From Cutibacterium modestum (GTDB lineage: Bacteria; Actinomycetota; Actinomycetes; Propionibacteriales; Propionibacteriaceae): a stretch of DNA of 64,000 nucleotides. A model generated the notes under the pieces. It saw only the letters and a list, made by a program, of their open reading frames with translations. It had not been told where the DNA came from and did no database searches. Position 1 is the stretch's first letter. Each line of letters opens with the position of its first letter. Below are positions 1-11,232 of this stretch, one piece after another. The stretch lies in NCBI RefSeq assembly GCF_008326345.1, contig NZ_BJEN01000001.1:620001-684000 (forward strand), given 5' to 3'. The position numbers and the translations under genes were made by a program.

Positions 1-102
1 AAAGTACGAAACGTACTCGCGAGGGGCGGCCTCACCGCGCTCTGCCTCTCCCATGGGGCCGGCACCGACGCGACTTCCACGGATGGCACTTCCACCGGAC
101 AT
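1..102 (-). CDS. rbpA: RNA polymerase-binding protein RbpA, 5' part only
   Basis: Translation from the ATG at 102-100 begins MSGGSAIRGSRVGAGPMGEA and reaches the window edge after 34 residues. This is the conserved N-terminal tail of actinobacterial RbpA, which binds RNA polymerase and the principal sigma factor and helps open-complex formation. A good ribosome binding site (GAGGAGAG) lies 6-7 bases upstream of the ATG. The gene continues beyond position 1, so the core and sigma-interaction domain cannot be seen. It lies downstream of secG on the same strand, separated by a hairpin at 128-150. Confidence 0.88.
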   Translation of the reverse strand, partial: MSGGSAIRGSRVGAGPMGEAERGEAAPREYVSYF

Positions 103-127
103 TCGTTCACTCTCCTCGAGGGGTCAC

Positions 128-150
128 AAAGCTGCCTGAGGGCAGCACTT
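128..150 (-). terminator. Probable intrinsic terminator after secG
   Basis: GCTGCC and GGCAGC pair around a TGAG loop, extended by A/T pairs (AAAG on one side, CTTT on the other). Read on the minus strand the hairpin ends in CTTTG. It lies between the secG stop and the rbpA start, so it would separate the two transcripts. Confidence 0.55.
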
Positions 151-215
151 TCAGGGCTTGGGAAGGTCAGCGCCTTCATGCACTCCGGCGCGGCAGACGG
201 CCGCCCGATTCCGGC

Positions 216-515
216 TCAGGAATGGCTGTAGAGCACCAGCAAGACAATGATGGAGACTAGCCACAGTAGGCCAATAACCACCGTCAGCCGGTCCAGATTT
301 CGCTCAGCCACGGAGGTTCCGCCCATCGAGGTCGACACGCCTCCACCGAAGAGGTCCGACAAGCCGCCGCCCTTGCTTTTATGGAGCAGGACGAAGAGGG
401 TAAGGATGACACTGAGCACACACAGGATGATGGACATCGTCAGTACGGGCCAGGTCATAAGGGGAGCCGAAATCACACCGTACAGGGTAACCCACGAGCC
501 GTCACTTCCCCACAT
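216..515 (-). CDS. secG: Preprotein translocase subunit SecG
   Basis: Small two-helix membrane protein of the SecYEG channel. From the ATG at 515 it is 99 residues, with hydrophobic segments at about 21-44 and 77-96. They flank the typical SecG loop with KSKGGGLSDLFGGG followed by a polar GGTSVAERNLDR stretch. SecG proteins are usually 70-80 residues, so the in-frame ATG at 458 (MTWPVL) is an equally plausible start; neither candidate has a strong ribosome binding site. It follows tpiA by about 100 bases, the usual actinobacterial arrangement gap-pgk-tpiA-secG. Function is firm, the start is not. Confidence 0.9.
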   Translation of the reverse strand: MWGSDGSWVTLYGVISAPLMTWPVLTMSIILCVLSVILTLFVLLHKSKGGGLSDLFGGGVSTSMGGTSVAERNLDRLTVVIGLLWLVSIIVLLVLYSHS

Positions 516-615
516 TGGAGCCCCGATATATGCGCGAATCTGGCTCCTGGATCAGGGGATAGACGACGACGGTCCCCGCACCACCAGGTGCCGGGACCGT
601 CACGAAACTGATTGC

Positions 616-1395
616 TCAGGCCTTGTAGAAGGTCACGATCTTAGAGAAATCGCCAGCCTTGAGCGAAGCTCCGCCAACGAGAGCGCCGTCGACGTCTGGC
701 TTGGCCATAATTTCAGCGACATTGGCTGGCTTGACCGAACCGCCGTACTGAATGCGCACAGCCTCAGCAGTCGGGGCGTCGTAGAGCTCCTTAATGGCCT
801 CGCGAATGGCCTGGCAGACCTCCTGGGCATCGTCAGCGGTGGCGGTCTCGCCGGTGCCGATAGCCCAGATAGGCTCGTAGGCGATAACGAGCTTGGCAAC
901 CTGCTCGGCGGGGATACCGTCAAGGTCAGCCTTGATTTGGCCGACAGTGTGTTCGACGTGCTTGCCGGCCTTGCGGACCTCGAGGGCCTCACCGCAGCAG
1001 ATGATCGGGGTCAGATCGTTCTCGATAGCCTTCTTAGCCTTCGCGTTGACCAGCTCGTCGGACTCGTCGTGGTATTCGCGACGCTCGGAATGGCCCACAA
1101 CAACGTAGCCGCAACCCAGTTTTGACAGCATGGTGCCGGACACCTCGCCGGTGTAGGCACCATCGTCGTGAGCCGAAATATCCTGGGCACCGTAGGCGAT
1201 TGGCAGCTTGTCACCATCAATGATGGTGGCCACGGTGCGGATATCGGTGAACGGCGGGATGACGACGGCTTCCGACTTTGTTGGGTCGTAGCCAGCGGAC
1301 TTGAGGGCCTCTCCGAGATCCTGGACGAGGGAGGTGGCGGCAATGTGGTCGAGATTCATCTTCCAGTTGCCGGCCATGATTGGGGTACGGGACAT
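616..1395 (-). CDS. tpiA: Triosephosphate isomerase
   Basis: Interconverts dihydroxyacetone phosphate and glyceraldehyde 3-phosphate in the cytosol. The 259-residue length is normal for the TIM barrel. Substrate lysine lies in AGNWKMN (K12), the electrophilic histidine in VVVGHSERR, the catalytic glutamate in [11 protein letters not shown], and the phosphate-binding loop in QYGGSVKP and VGGASL. The ATG overlaps the pgk stop by one base (TGATG), with AAGGAGAG just upstream, so translation is probably coupled to pgk. Start is well supported. Confidence 0.97.
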   Translation of the reverse strand: MSRTPIMAGNWKMNLDHIAATSLVQDLGEALKSAGYDPTKSEAVVIPPFTDIRTVATIIDGDKLPIAYGAQDISAHDDGAYTGEVSGTMLSKLGCGYVVVGHSERREYHDESDELVNAKAKKAIENDLTPIICCGEALEVRKAGKHVEHTVGQIKADLDGIPAEQVAKLVIAYEPIWAIGTGETATADDAQEVCQAIREAIKELYDAPTAEAVRIQYGGSVKPANVAEIMAKPDVDGALVGGASLKAGDFSKIVTFYKA

Positions 1396-2603
1396 CAGTT
1401 GCTCTCCTTGAGGACTGCGATTCCGGGCAGCTCCTTACCCTCCATGAGCTCGAGGGAAGCACCACCACCGGTGGAAATGTGGCCGAACTGGTCATCGGCG
1501 AAGCCGAGGGTGCGTACAGCGGAGGCAGAGTCTCCGCCACCGACCACCGAAAGGCCGTCGACCTCAGTGAGTGCCTGGGCAACAGCCTTGGTACCGAGTT
1601 CGAGACCCTTGATCTCAAACACACCCATCGGCCCGTTCCAGAACACGCTCGCGGCCTTACCGATTGCTTCGGCGTAAAGCTTCTCAGTCTTCGGGCCGAT
1701 GTCCAGCGCCATCTTGTCACAAGGAATCTCGTCGACAGGTACGACGTCGATTTGACCGACAGTGCGAGCCTCGAAATCGACGTCGGAGACCACTCGCACG
1801 TCAACGGGAAGCAGGATCTCTTTGCCGGCAGCCGCAGCCTGTTCGAGATACTTCGTGCACGCGTCAATCGAATCCTCGTCGAGGAGGGAGTCGCCGACCT
1901 CGAGCCCCTTGGCCTTGAGGAAGGTGTATGCCATACCGCCGCCAATGACAAGAGTGTCCGCAGCCTTGAGCAAGTTGTCGATGACAGCGAGCTTATCGGC
2001 CACCTTGGCACCGCCGAGGACGACGACGAACGGACGCTTCGGATCGGCAGTCAGACCCTCAAGGATCTCAACCTCCTTGGCAACGAGGGAGCCGGCAGCG
2101 CTCGGCAACAGCTTGGCAACGTCGTAGACAGAAGCCTGTTTGCGGTGCACGACACCGAAGCCATTGGACACGTAAAATTCGCCAAACGAGCCGTATTTCT
2201 TAGCGAGCTCGGTGCGCTCGGTCTCGTCCTTGCTGGTCTCGCCCTTTTCGAAGCGGACGTTTTCAACCAAGGCGATCTCGCCGTCAGCCAGCGACTCAGA
2301 AATCTTGGTGGCGGAGGCCCCGACGACATCCTCAGCGAGTTTAACGTCAAGGTTCATGAGCTCACCGAGGCGCTTGGCGACTGGGGCAAGCGAGTACTTG
2401 GGATCGACGGCGCCCTTGGGGCGGCCGAGGTGGGCGAGCACGGTGGTGCGAGCGCCAGCGTCGTGCAACTGGGTCAGGGTAGGCAGAGCGGCCTTGATAC
2501 GGCCGTCGTCGGTGATCTTGTCCCCATCGAGCGGGACGTTGAAGTCGCAACGGATAACAACGCGCTTACCGCGCAGATCTCCGAGATCCTCAACAGATTT
2601 CAT
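1395..2603 (-). CDS. pgk: Phosphoglycerate kinase
   Basis: Transfers phosphate from 1,3-bisphosphoglycerate to ADP in glycolysis. The 402-residue protein has the N-terminal substrate motif [12 protein letters not shown], the conserved GGAKVADK in the hinge region, GGGMAYTFL, and the nucleotide-binding [10 protein letters not shown] near the C-terminus. It lies 125 bases downstream of gap and overlaps tpiA by one base, forming the gap-pgk-tpiA operon. No anomalies seen. Confidence 0.97.
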   Translation of the reverse strand: MKSVEDLGDLRGKRVVIRCDFNVPLDGDKITDDGRIKAALPTLTQLHDAGARTTVLAHLGRPKGAVDPKYSLAPVAKRLGELMNLDVKLAEDVVGASATKISESLADGEIALVENVRFEKGETSKDETERTELAKKYGSFGEFYVSNGFGVVHRKQASVYDVAKLLPSAAGSLVAKEVEILEGLTADPKRPFVVVLGGAKVADKLAVIDNLLKAADTLVIGGGMAYTFLKAKGLEVGDSLLDEDSIDACTKYLEQAAAAGKEILLPVDVRVVSDVDFEARTVGQIDVVPVDEIPCDKMALDIGPKTEKLYAEAIGKAASVFWNGPMGVFEIKGLELGTKAVAQALTEVDGLSVVGGGDSASAVRTLGFADDQFGHISTGGGASLELMEGKELPGIAVLKESN

Positions 2604-2728
2604 ATGTGGAAGCCCTTTCTTAAAGTGGTAATCGTGAACGGCGTTTCGCGGGCGTCACGGCCCGGGTACAGGTGACGGCCCCGCGCCCGCACGGGCATCG
2701 GGACCGTCATCAGCTCACGATGGTGAGA

Positions 2729-3868
<1,140 letters not shown>

Positions 3869-3968
3869 TCAGATCGACGCACAAATGACCACAAGGTTGC
3901 GCGAATGCCTTCCCAAGTGGAAAAGGAATCCGTCCTACGTCTTATCCCGGGCAGCACCAAAACGGCCG

Positions 3969-4958
3969 TCAGCCGCGATCATCGCGCATCTCCGGGGGAA
4001 GGCTCTCCAGAGTGGTCGGTTCTCCGTTGCTCCGGGCTGTCTTGTCGGCAAGGGCCAGCAGGCGACGAATCCGACCAGCAATGGCGTCCTTCGTCAACGG
4101 AGGCTCATGCGCCTTGCCCAATTCCTCCAAACTGGCATTTCGATGCTCGAGTCGAAGTCGACCAGCCGCTCGAAGATGGTCCGGAACGGAATCCCCAAGG
4201 ATTTCTAGCGCCCTTTCTACGCGGGCACTGGCGGTAACGGCAGCTCGTGCGGAGCGACGCAGGTTCGCGTCGTCGAAATTAGCCAAACGGTTAGCTGATG
4301 CTCGCACCTCTCGGCGCAACCGACGATCCTCCCAGGCCAGCACCGATTCATGGGCTCCCATGTGGGTGAGCATCGCTGAAATAGCATCGCCGTCCCGGAT
4401 CGTCACCCGATCGACATGACGAGACTCGCGCCGCTTCACGGCGATCTCCAGCCGCCGGGCAGCCCCAACGAGGGCCATGGCGGCGGCCTCGCCGGGAGCG
4501 GTGATTTCCATCGCCATGGAACGTCCGGGCTCGGTAAGCGATCCGCGAGCCAGGAAGGCCCCGCGCCACGCCGCAGCCTGACAGCATCGTCCACCACCGA
4601 CGACGGGAGCTGGAAGACCCCGCACGGGATGTCCACGACGATCAAGCAATCCGGTCAAACGAGCCAGATCAGCACCCCCGCGCACCGTCCTCACGAGGTA
4701 GCGGGTGTAGCTGCGTAGCCCGGTGCTGTTAACGACTACGAGGTCAGTATCAAAACCGAACACTTCCTGAATGGACTGACGCAGTCGTCGTGCGGCTCCT
4801 CCCGTGTCGACCTCAGCCTCGATCGTGAGGTGGCGATGCTGCACCAGATGAATTCCACCTGCGAATCGCAGGGTAGCCGCGATCTCCGATCGGCGGCAGC
4901 ACAGCTTCTGCACCGGCACCGTTGCGAGTTCGTTCTTCACCTGCAGGGTGAGCGCCAT
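3969..4958 (-). CDS. whiA: DNA-binding regulator / sporulation-type factor WhiA
   Basis: A 329-residue WhiA-family protein. The N-terminal two-thirds form the LAGLIDADG-like homing-endonuclease fold ([16 protein letters not shown], then [20 protein letters not shown]), and the C-terminus is the helix-turn-helix region ([20 protein letters not shown], then [12 protein letters not shown]). WhiA acts in cell division and developmental control in Actinobacteria and is retained in non-sporulating lineages. It sits 56 bases downstream of yvcK in the conserved rapZ-yvcK-whiA order. Targets cannot be read from this window. Confidence 0.95.
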   Translation of the reverse strand: MALTLQVKNELATVPVQKLCCRRSEIAATLRFAGGIHLVQHRHLTIEAEVDTGGAARRLRQSIQEVFGFDTDLVVVNSTGLRSYTRYLVRTVRGGADLARLTGLLDRRGHPVRGLPAPVVGGGRCCQAAAWRGAFLARGSLTEPGRSMAMEITAPGEAAAMALVGAARRLEIAVKRRESRHVDRVTIRDGDAISAMLTHMGAHESVLAWEDRRLRREVRASANRLANFDDANLRRSARAAVTASARVERALEILGDSVPDHLRAAGRLRLEHRNASLEELGKAHEPPLTKDAIAGRIRRLLALADKTARSNGEPTTLESLPPEMRDDRG

Positions 4959-5014
4959 GTGGGTCTAGCCTCCGAAAGGGGTAACGGGTATAACAAGGTG
5001 ATCTTAGGCGACAA

Positions 5015-5983
5015 TCAGCGGGGCTGAACTCCCATGATGTTGGCGTACGCCGACGCCAACCTCAGCGGATCGTGCCGAGCCGAGCCATCACGCATAGCCA
5101 GATCATCAACGACGATTTCGGCACCAAGATTGCGGGCAAACGGTTCCAGATGGGGGTCCTGACCGGCAAACCCGCGATCAACGAGAATGACGTCAAAGCG
5201 CATCCGCGGCTCATGTTCGGCGATAACCTCCAGATGTCGCGCTGGGCTGAACCCGTCTGTTTCGTCAGCACCAGAGACGTTAAGAGTGAGGATCTTTCGC
5301 GCCTTCGACTCCAAAATCGCCTCGACGATTTGCGGTACGAGCAGGTGGGGCATGACAGATGTGAACCATGACCCGGGACCAAGGACGAGGTTGTCAGATC
5401 CACGAATCGCCTCTAACACTTGGGGACACGCGTCCGGCTCGGGGGGTTCCAGGCCCACCTTGAGGACCTCTGCCCGAGTTTTCGCGACCGTGGCCTGCCC
5501 AGTGAGGGTGTACTCCTCGTCAGGCCGGTTGGGGTCAAGACCGACGACCTGAGCACTGATGTCCAGTGGGGTGAGGGACATCGGCAGAACGCGTCCACGA
5601 ACGTCAAGAAGCTGGCCCACCATGTCGAGCCCAGAGACCGGGTCGCCAAGTTCTTGCCATAGTCCGGCGATCAAAAGGTTGCCGATGGCGTGACCAGCAA
5701 GCTCGCCAGTGCCGTTAAACCGCGCCTGCAGAACCTCAGCCCAGGTGCGACCTAACCGATCGTCGGCACATAACGCGGCGAGAGCGCGGCGCAGATCCCC
5801 AGGGGGCAGAATGTCGAATTCGTCGCGTAATCGGCCCGAAGACCCACCGTTGTCAGCGACAGTCACGACGGCGGTCAGACTGTCAGTAAGCCGGCGCAGT
5901 GCTCGCAGGGAGACAGCCAGCCCGTGCCCGCCGCCGAATGCCGTGACGACCGGCAACTTGGAGGGGGGTGACACCATCGTCAT
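5015..5983 (-). CDS. yvcK: YvcK/CofD-like gluconeogenesis factor
   Basis: A CofD-fold nucleotide-sugar-binding protein needed in other bacteria for growth on gluconeogenic carbon and for wall homeostasis. The start region is PVVTAFGGGHGLAVSLRALR, followed by VVTVADNGGSSGRLRDEF; both are family signatures, as is LVLGPGSWFTSVMPHLLVP. The frame is open upstream to 6091, but ATG 5983 overlaps the rapZ stop as ATGA and gives 322 residues, close to family length; a second ATG lies six bases downstream. Translational coupling to rapZ is likely. Confidence 0.93.
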   Translation of the reverse strand: MTMVSPPSKLPVVTAFGGGHGLAVSLRALRRLTDSLTAVVTVADNGGSSGRLRDEFDILPPGDLRRALAALCADDRLGRTWAEVLQARFNGTGELAGHAIGNLLIAGLWQELGDPVSGLDMVGQLLDVRGRVLPMSLTPLDISAQVVGLDPNRPDEEYTLTGQATVAKTRAEVLKVGLEPPEPDACPQVLEAIRGSDNLVLGPGSWFTSVMPHLLVPQIVEAILESKARKILTLNVSGADETDGFSPARHLEVIAEHEPRMRFDVILVDRGFAGQDPHLEPFARNLGAEIVVDDLAMRDGSARHDPLRLASAYANIMGVQPR

Positions 5984-6855
5984 TCCTTCCCGAGGTCTCG
6001 GTGCAGGACAGCGGTGCGGTGCCCCCGAGCCGCTAACCGAGCGGACAGCTCCTCGGAGATGGCGGTACTGCGGTGCTTCCCGCCCGTGCAACCAACGGCC
6101 ACCGTGACCTGCTTCTTGCCCTCCCGAAGATACCCTGGAGCCATGCCAACTAGGAGTTCTTCGACTCGGTCAATGAATTCTGAGGCACCAGCTTGGGCCA
6201 TGACATAGGAGGCAACGTCAGAAGACAGGCCGGTCTTAGGACGCAGCTCAGGAACCCAATACGGGTTTGGCAAGAACCGAACGTCAAAGACGAGGTCAGC
6301 GTCGATCGGGACCCCGCGCTTGAACCCAAAGGACATCACCTGGAATGCCAGCCCTTCGTCAACCCCCACAGCGAAGGCATGGTCGATGCGCTGAGCTAGC
6401 TGGCGGGCAGTGATCGAGGTAGTGTCGATGACGAGATCAGCCTCGGCCCGCAAATCGGACAGCATCCGCCGCTCGAGGGCAACGGCGTCAAGCAGGTGGC
6501 CGCCTTGCTGTAACGGCAACGGGCGGCGGCTGGATTCTTGACGGCGCACGATCGTCTCATCGGAGGCCTCCAAGAAGACGATGGCAGGGTCAATGGCGCG
6601 CTCGTCGAGGGCATTAACGGCCATCCCCAAAGTGTCAAACATAATGCGGCTACGCACGTCAAGGACCACCGCTAGGCGATCAATGTCATTGGCGGCTATT
6701 TCGTCAACGAGGGCTCCCAACATGGCGGGCGGAAGATTGTCGACGACGTACCAACCAAGGTCCTCCATGGCGTGGGCTACGGTACGACGACCAGCACCCG
6801 AAATGCCGGTGATGATGACAACTCGTGGGGTCTTCGTCGTCTGCTGGATGCTCAC
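5980..6855 (-). CDS. rapZ: RNase adapter / nucleotide-binding protein RapZ
   Basis: P-loop protein of the YvcJ/RapZ family, 291 residues. The N-terminal nucleotide-binding part reads VVIITGISGAGRRTVAHAME: the usual P-loop lysine position is arginine, which I recall as common in actinobacterial members, and the next position is R rather than S. A second signature, VAVGCTGGKHRSTAI, lies near residue 255, with FGFKRGVP around 178 before the C-terminal domain. In E. coli RapZ controls glucosamine-6-phosphate synthase through small RNAs; the actinobacterial role is less clear. It overlaps yvcK by four bases. Confidence 0.93.
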   Translation of the reverse strand: MSIQQTTKTPRVVIITGISGAGRRTVAHAMEDLGWYVVDNLPPAMLGALVDEIAANDIDRLAVVLDVRSRIMFDTLGMAVNALDERAIDPAIVFLEASDETIVRRQESSRRPLPLQQGGHLLDAVALERRMLSDLRAEADLVIDTTSITARQLAQRIDHAFAVGVDEGLAFQVMSFGFKRGVPIDADLVFDVRFLPNPYWVPELRPKTGLSSDVASYVMAQAGASEFIDRVEELLVGMAPGYLREGKKQVTVAVGCTGGKHRSTAISEELSARLAARGHRTAVLHRDLGKE

Positions 6856-6876
6856 GGCTCAAGGGTAGTGCCGTTA

Positions 6877-8892
6877 TCACCCCTCGTCCGGGCCGTCAGC
6901 ATCAACAACCTCACCAGTAGCCGTATTGATGGCCTCGGCTGGTTTGTCCTGGGACAGAGCCGCGACGACCTCACCTGCCAGTTTCGGTCCAAAGCCTGCC
7001 ACTTCGGCGATGTCGTCAACGGTAGCTTTGCGCAGCGCCCGCACCGATCCAAAGTGGGAGACGAGGGCTTTACGTCGGGTCTCCCCTAGCCCTGGTATGC
7101 CATCGAGGACGGACTCCACCATGGCCTTAGAACGCTTTGAGCGGTGGAAGGTGATGGCGAAGCGGTGAGCCTCGTCGCGTAGACGCTGTAATAGATAGAG
7201 CCCCTCGGAAGTTCGCGGCAAGATGACCGGCCATTCTTCGTCAGGAAGCCATACCTCCTCTAGACGCTTGGCCAGCCCACATAACGCGATTTCGTCCTCC
7301 AGACCGAACTCTTCAAGCACCTGCTGGGCGGCATGCACCTGAGGTGCACCACCATCGACGACGATGAGGTGCGGGGCGTAGGCGAATTTTCGAGGGGCAC
7401 CGGTGGTTGGATCGATGAGGGAACCGACGTCACCGTCGGGAGCTTGGGCAGCGACCATAGCATCGCGGTCCTCAACGAGACGACGCAGTCGACGAAACAA
7501 CACCTCGCGCATAGCAGCAAAGTCGTCGGACCCCTCAAATCCCTTGATAATGAAACGACGGTACTCAGATTTGCGAGGCATGCCGTCCTCGAAGACCACC
7601 ATTGACCCGACGACATTGGTGCCCTGGATATGGGAGACGTCGTAGGACTCCAGCCGTAATGGGGCACGGTCCAGACCGAGTGCCTGCTGAATTTCCTCCA
7701 GAGCGCGAGTACGAGTGGCAAGGTCAGAAGCCCGCTTAAGCTTATGTTGGGCGAGTGTTTCCTGGGCATTGCGGGTGACAGTGTCCATGAGGGTCGCCTT
7801 GTCACCACGACGCGGGACACGAATCTCGACGTGGGAACCGCGTTCAGAGCTGAAGATCGTCGACATGACGTCGGGATTCGTGGGGTTGGTGGAAACGAGC
7901 ACCAGTGGCGGGATAGCGTTGCCATGCCCATCGTCGCGAACCTGACCGTCACTGGCATTGACGCCGTACAACTGAGTCAAAAAGGTCTCCATGAGCTCGG
8001 CCTCATCGGCGTCGTCAGCACGATCAGCCACCCAACCGCGTTCACCACGGATGCGGCCACCTCGGACATGGAAAATCTTGACGCCGACTTCCAACGGATC
8101 GAGGGCCATCGAGATGACATCGGCGTCGGTACCATCACCGAGGACGACAGCGTTGCGCTCCAATGTCTTGGACAGGGCGCCCAGGGAATCCCGGATCACC
8201 GCAGCACGTTCGAATTCAAGATTCTCAGAGGCCTGCACCATCTCGGCTTTAAGCCGTTTGACGATTTTTGTCGTGCGTCCGGCCATGAAATCACAGAACT
8301 CGTCGACGATTTCTCGATGGGTCTCGGGTGTGATCCGCTCAACGCAGGGGGCCGAACATTTACCGATATACCCGAGTAGACAAGGGCGTCCTTGGTTCTT
8401 CGCGCGATTGAAAACCCCAGTTGAGCAAGAGCGCATCGGGAAAACACGCAGCAGCGTCTCGACGGTGTCGCGAATCGCCCACGCTTGACCGAAGGGACCG
8501 TAATAACGCCACCCTTTGTGGTGAGCACCGCGTCCGACAAAAACACGCGGGTACTCGTCGGTCCAGGTAAAACATAGCCACGGGTAAGACTTGTCGTCGC
8601 GATACATGACATTGAACCGCGGATCGAATTCCTTGATCCACGTGTATTCGAGCTGGAGGGATTCAACCTCGTTTTGAACCACTGTCCACTGCACGTGCGC
8701 CGCCGTCGTCACCATCCGTTGAGTGCGTGGATGGAGAGCCGAAATATCCTGGAAGTAGGAATTCAACCGGTTACGCAGGTTCTTGGCCTTGCCGACGTAG
8801 ATGACCTGGCCGTGCTCATCACTGAATCGGTAGACACCTGGCTGTGTGGGAATCGTGCCCGGGGCAGGACGGTAACTCGACGGGTCGGCCAT
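6877..8892 (-). CDS. uvrC: Excinuclease ABC subunit C
   Basis: Dual-incision nuclease of nucleotide excision repair, 671 residues. The N-terminal GIY-YIG domain shows [20 protein letters not shown], the cysteine-bearing segment [13 protein letters not shown] follows near 175, a UvrB-interacting UVR segment lies near 215-245, then the RNase H-like domain with [18 protein letters not shown] and [13 protein letters not shown], and C-terminal helix-hairpin-helix motifs ([29 protein letters not shown]). It is separated from rapZ by only 21 bases. uvrA and uvrB lie within 12 kb, so all three excision genes are in this window. Confidence 0.97.
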   Translation of the reverse strand: MADPSSYRPAPGTIPTQPGVYRFSDEHGQVIYVGKAKNLRNRLNSYFQDISALHPRTQRMVTTAAHVQWTVVQNEVESLQLEYTWIKEFDPRFNVMYRDDKSYPWLCFTWTDEYPRVFVGRGAHHKGWRYYGPFGQAWAIRDTVETLLRVFPMRSCSTGVFNRAKNQGRPCLLGYIGKCSAPCVERITPETHREIVDEFCDFMAGRTTKIVKRLKAEMVQASENLEFERAAVIRDSLGALSKTLERNAVVLGDGTDADVISMALDPLEVGVKIFHVRGGRIRGERGWVADRADDADEAELMETFLTQLYGVNASDGQVRDDGHGNAIPPLVLVSTNPTNPDVMSTIFSSERGSHVEIRVPRRGDKATLMDTVTRNAQETLAQHKLKRASDLATRTRALEEIQQALGLDRAPLRLESYDVSHIQGTNVVGSMVVFEDGMPRKSEYRRFIIKGFEGSDDFAAMREVLFRRLRRLVEDRDAMVAAQAPDGDVGSLIDPTTGAPRKFAYAPHLIVVDGGAPQVHAAQQVLEEFGLEDEIALCGLAKRLEEVWLPDEEWPVILPRTSEGLYLLQRLRDEAHRFAITFHRSKRSKAMVESVLDGIPGLGETRRKALVSHFGSVRALRKATVDDIAEVAGFGPKLAGEVVAALSQDKPAEAINTATGEVVDADGPDEG

Positions 8893-9101
8893 GTGGGCAA
8901 GGTTAGACGGTCACGACAACCGATCCACTCAGCCGTGGGCGTATGCGTTGGGAGCGGCGCTGCAGTGCGCTTTCATAGGGCTCAACAATCCCGCCGACGG
9001 CGGCCGCGAAGCCGACCAGTCAGCAGCGGCGAAGCTGGCAGGTGTTGTCCGGCGCCCTCGTAACCCACGAACTCACCAAAACAATCATCACCGACCCCAT
9101 A

Positions 9102-9425
9102 CTATTTACGCACCGGGGCTATATAACTCATAGTCCAGACCGATGAAGTTCCACCACATAAGGATGCAACGATCTCGTCATCGACGGGTACTCCGGCCAG
9201 CAAGATGACTTGTACCGGGTCTGTCCCAGCCATCATGGTGAGGGTCGTCAGGTATCCAAGCTCACCACGATCCAGATATTGACCCTCAAGAGCGATTCGC
9301 CCAGTGTCGGCCGGCGCAGCATGCTCAAAGTCTTCCCTGACGTTCAGGACAGCATCAATGCCCAACTCGACGCCCAGCAGCCGGCGGCGGGGAACGATCG
9401 GGGACGTATCCACGCCTGGCAGCAC
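9102..9425 (-). pseudogene. Probable remnant of a pirin-family protein (C-terminal part)
   Basis: A 107-codon frame whose second half (LDRGELGYL, then DPVQVILLAGVPVDDEIV) resembles the C-terminal cupin of pirin/quercetinase-like proteins, where a line such as GELAYL...LLLGGEPLGEEIV is typical. The N-terminal cupin with its metal-binding histidines is missing, and the region upstream to 9468 shows no continuation. I read it as a degraded fragment rather than a working gene. The identification rests on a short stretch recognised from memory. Confidence 0.4.
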
Positions 9426-9468
9426 TCCGACTGACCCGGTATCACACCACGGGGCCGAGTGGGTCGCG

Positions 9469-11046
9469 CTACGAATCTGCGCGGTTCTCGTTCTTGTCCT
9501 TCGCTGTCAGCTTCGATAAGCGTTTGCCGCAAATTCCGCCGATGACTGCGACGATCACTGTGCATATGAGACCGGCCACGAAGAGGCCACAGTTTGGATC
9601 AGACTTAAGGGACAGAAGCGCCAAAATCGTCGAAATGATGGTCAGAACAAGAACGATGATCTCCAGGCGCTTTTCGGCCGCTTTCTCCAGCTGCACTCGG
9701 CGACGTTCCTGCTCCATATTAACCTTATCCCTCGCGACATTATCGATGCGACGTTGCACCTCGACTACTCGCACCAAGGATTCCTGTTCATCCCGCAGTT
9801 CTTTGAGCAATACGGGAGTGCCAAGGACCTTTTGAAACTTGTTCATGACGAGGGTCGCCTCGCGACGCCCGGGAACCTCAGTGAACCATAGCCTATTAAG
9901 GAAAGCAGTCACCGAACGCTCACGATCGAGTAGCCTGTCGAGCTCCTCGTCGCCCCAATGATTCTTCCCAACCAAGACGTGGGCCTCACTTTCGGCATTG
10001 CGATCAAGGTAGGTACGTTGCCGCAGACACAGGATCACGATGTCGAGCATTCTGCCGTGGCACAGAAGACACAGGGCTCCGGCGTGCTTGCGGTTATCCT
10101 CTTCGAATAACGTCGACTGAGTCATGATTGCCATGCCGGCTTCCTCGATTCTTGCCCATGTCGCATCAAGGGAGAACATCCCGTCACTCGCAGCATCCTT
10201 CGTGTCACTGGGCGGGATCCCTCGGTAAATTCCAATCCCGCCGGTTGCTAGGTGGTACAGCCAGGCCTGTGTCGGACTCCACGCCTTGTGGTGTCCGAAA
10301 TAGGACGGGTGCTCCAAGTCCTGCGGATCCACTTCCGCGAAGGTCACCACGAAGAAGCGGTTACAATTACGAGAGGGCGACTCTCCAATGTCACAACTAT
10401 GATCACGCGAACCGTCCTTCTCATGACTGCGCTGGGAGGAGCTTAGGGAAAAGCCTCCCCAAGAGTACAAACATCCTCCCAGGCCGATATCGCACAGAAG
10501 AGCGGACAGGTACTCCGCGTCTCCTCCCGGACGTTTAAGCCATGCGGCCGCCGTTTCGACCGCAGCGTCTGGGACGTCATCAAGCCGAAAGTGCAAAACG
10601 GCGTAGTGGAATGCCTCACCACCCGCAACGTCCCCAAGACTATCTTCGTATTCCCGACGCTCAGCCCCCAAATAACGAAGACCATCGGGAATGTTGAGTC
10701 CAGATCTCTTATATGTTCGCCGCCTTTCCGTAACCTTCACGCGAATAGCATCATCCCTCGTCGCGTCATAAAAGGCGTGACGATATATCCTGGCCGCTTC
10801 CCGAATCCTCTCCGAAAAGTAATATCTGTGAGGTTCGCATGCTTGACTCCGGGAAGATTTCAGAATATCTCTGGCTCTTGAAACGAGAGAATCGAGCACC
10901 TCCGCCGGTTTGACGATCTTCGATGCCATAGCCTCAATGGGCTCGGTGACCCATTCCGGCCGATAGGGAACGATGACAGAGAAAGTTACCTTCCGCCACA
11001 TCCTTTCTACATTCCTCATCGAACCATCAATGACTGCAGTCGTCAT
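9469..11046 (-). CDS. Unrecognised membrane-anchored protein, 525 residues
   Basis: I do not recognise this protein. The ATG at 11046 has GGAGG nine bases upstream, whereas the longer TTG start at 11055 overlaps that site. The body is soluble-looking, with many charged residues and scattered cysteines and histidines (CNRFFVVTF near 225, CLLCHGRMLDIVILC near 325). Around residues 410-460 comes a strongly charged helix likely to be coiled coil (RDEQESLVRVVEVQRRIDNV, RRRVQLEKAAEKRL), then two C-terminal transmembrane helices (LEIIVLVLTIISTILALLSL and LFVAGLICTVIVAVIGGICG) and a short charged tail. A large cytosolic domain, coiled coil and terminal helix pair recalls CorA topology, but no GMN motif is present. 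It stands alone with its own upstream space. Function unknown. Confidence 0.72.
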   Translation of the reverse strand: MTTAVIDGSMRNVERMWRKVTFSVIVPYRPEWVTEPIEAMASKIVKPAEVLDSLVSRARDILKSSRSQACEPHRYYFSERIREAARIYRHAFYDATRDDAIRVKVTERRRTYKRSGLNIPDGLRYLGAERREYEDSLGDVAGGEAFHYAVLHFRLDDVPDAAVETAAAWLKRPGGDAEYLSALLCDIGLGGCLYSWGGFSLSSSQRSHEKDGSRDHSCDIGESPSRNCNRFFVVTFAEVDPQDLEHPSYFGHHKAWSPTQAWLYHLATGGIGIYRGIPPSDTKDAASDGMFSLDATWARIEEAGMAIMTQSTLFEEDNRKHAGALCLLCHGRMLDIVILCLRQRTYLDRNAESEAHVLVGKNHWGDEELDRLLDRERSVTAFLNRLWFTEVPGRREATLVMNKFQKVLGTPVLLKELRDEQESLVRVVEVQRRIDNVARDKVNMEQERRRVQLEKAAEKRLEIIVLVLTIISTILALLSLKSDPNCGLFVAGLICTVIVAVIGGICGKRLSKLTAKDKNENRADS

Positions 11047-11232
11047 CGAACCCAACCTCCAACTCTCATGAACTCTCGTCGCCTCTGGCTACGGCGGGAC
11101 ATTCTCCCAACTGACGCGCTGACGCGGTTCAGAGCAGTCAGGCAAGGGTAGACTACCCTCATTCATGGAATCCGAGGTGACACCGATGCCGGGACGTCGC
11201 CCACCTGCGGGACTCGTCGGTAGGCTGGGATT

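Noticed and set aside
1380-2675. 431-codon open frame on the plus strand
   Set aside because: Antisense to pgk; shadow frame of a high-GC gene.
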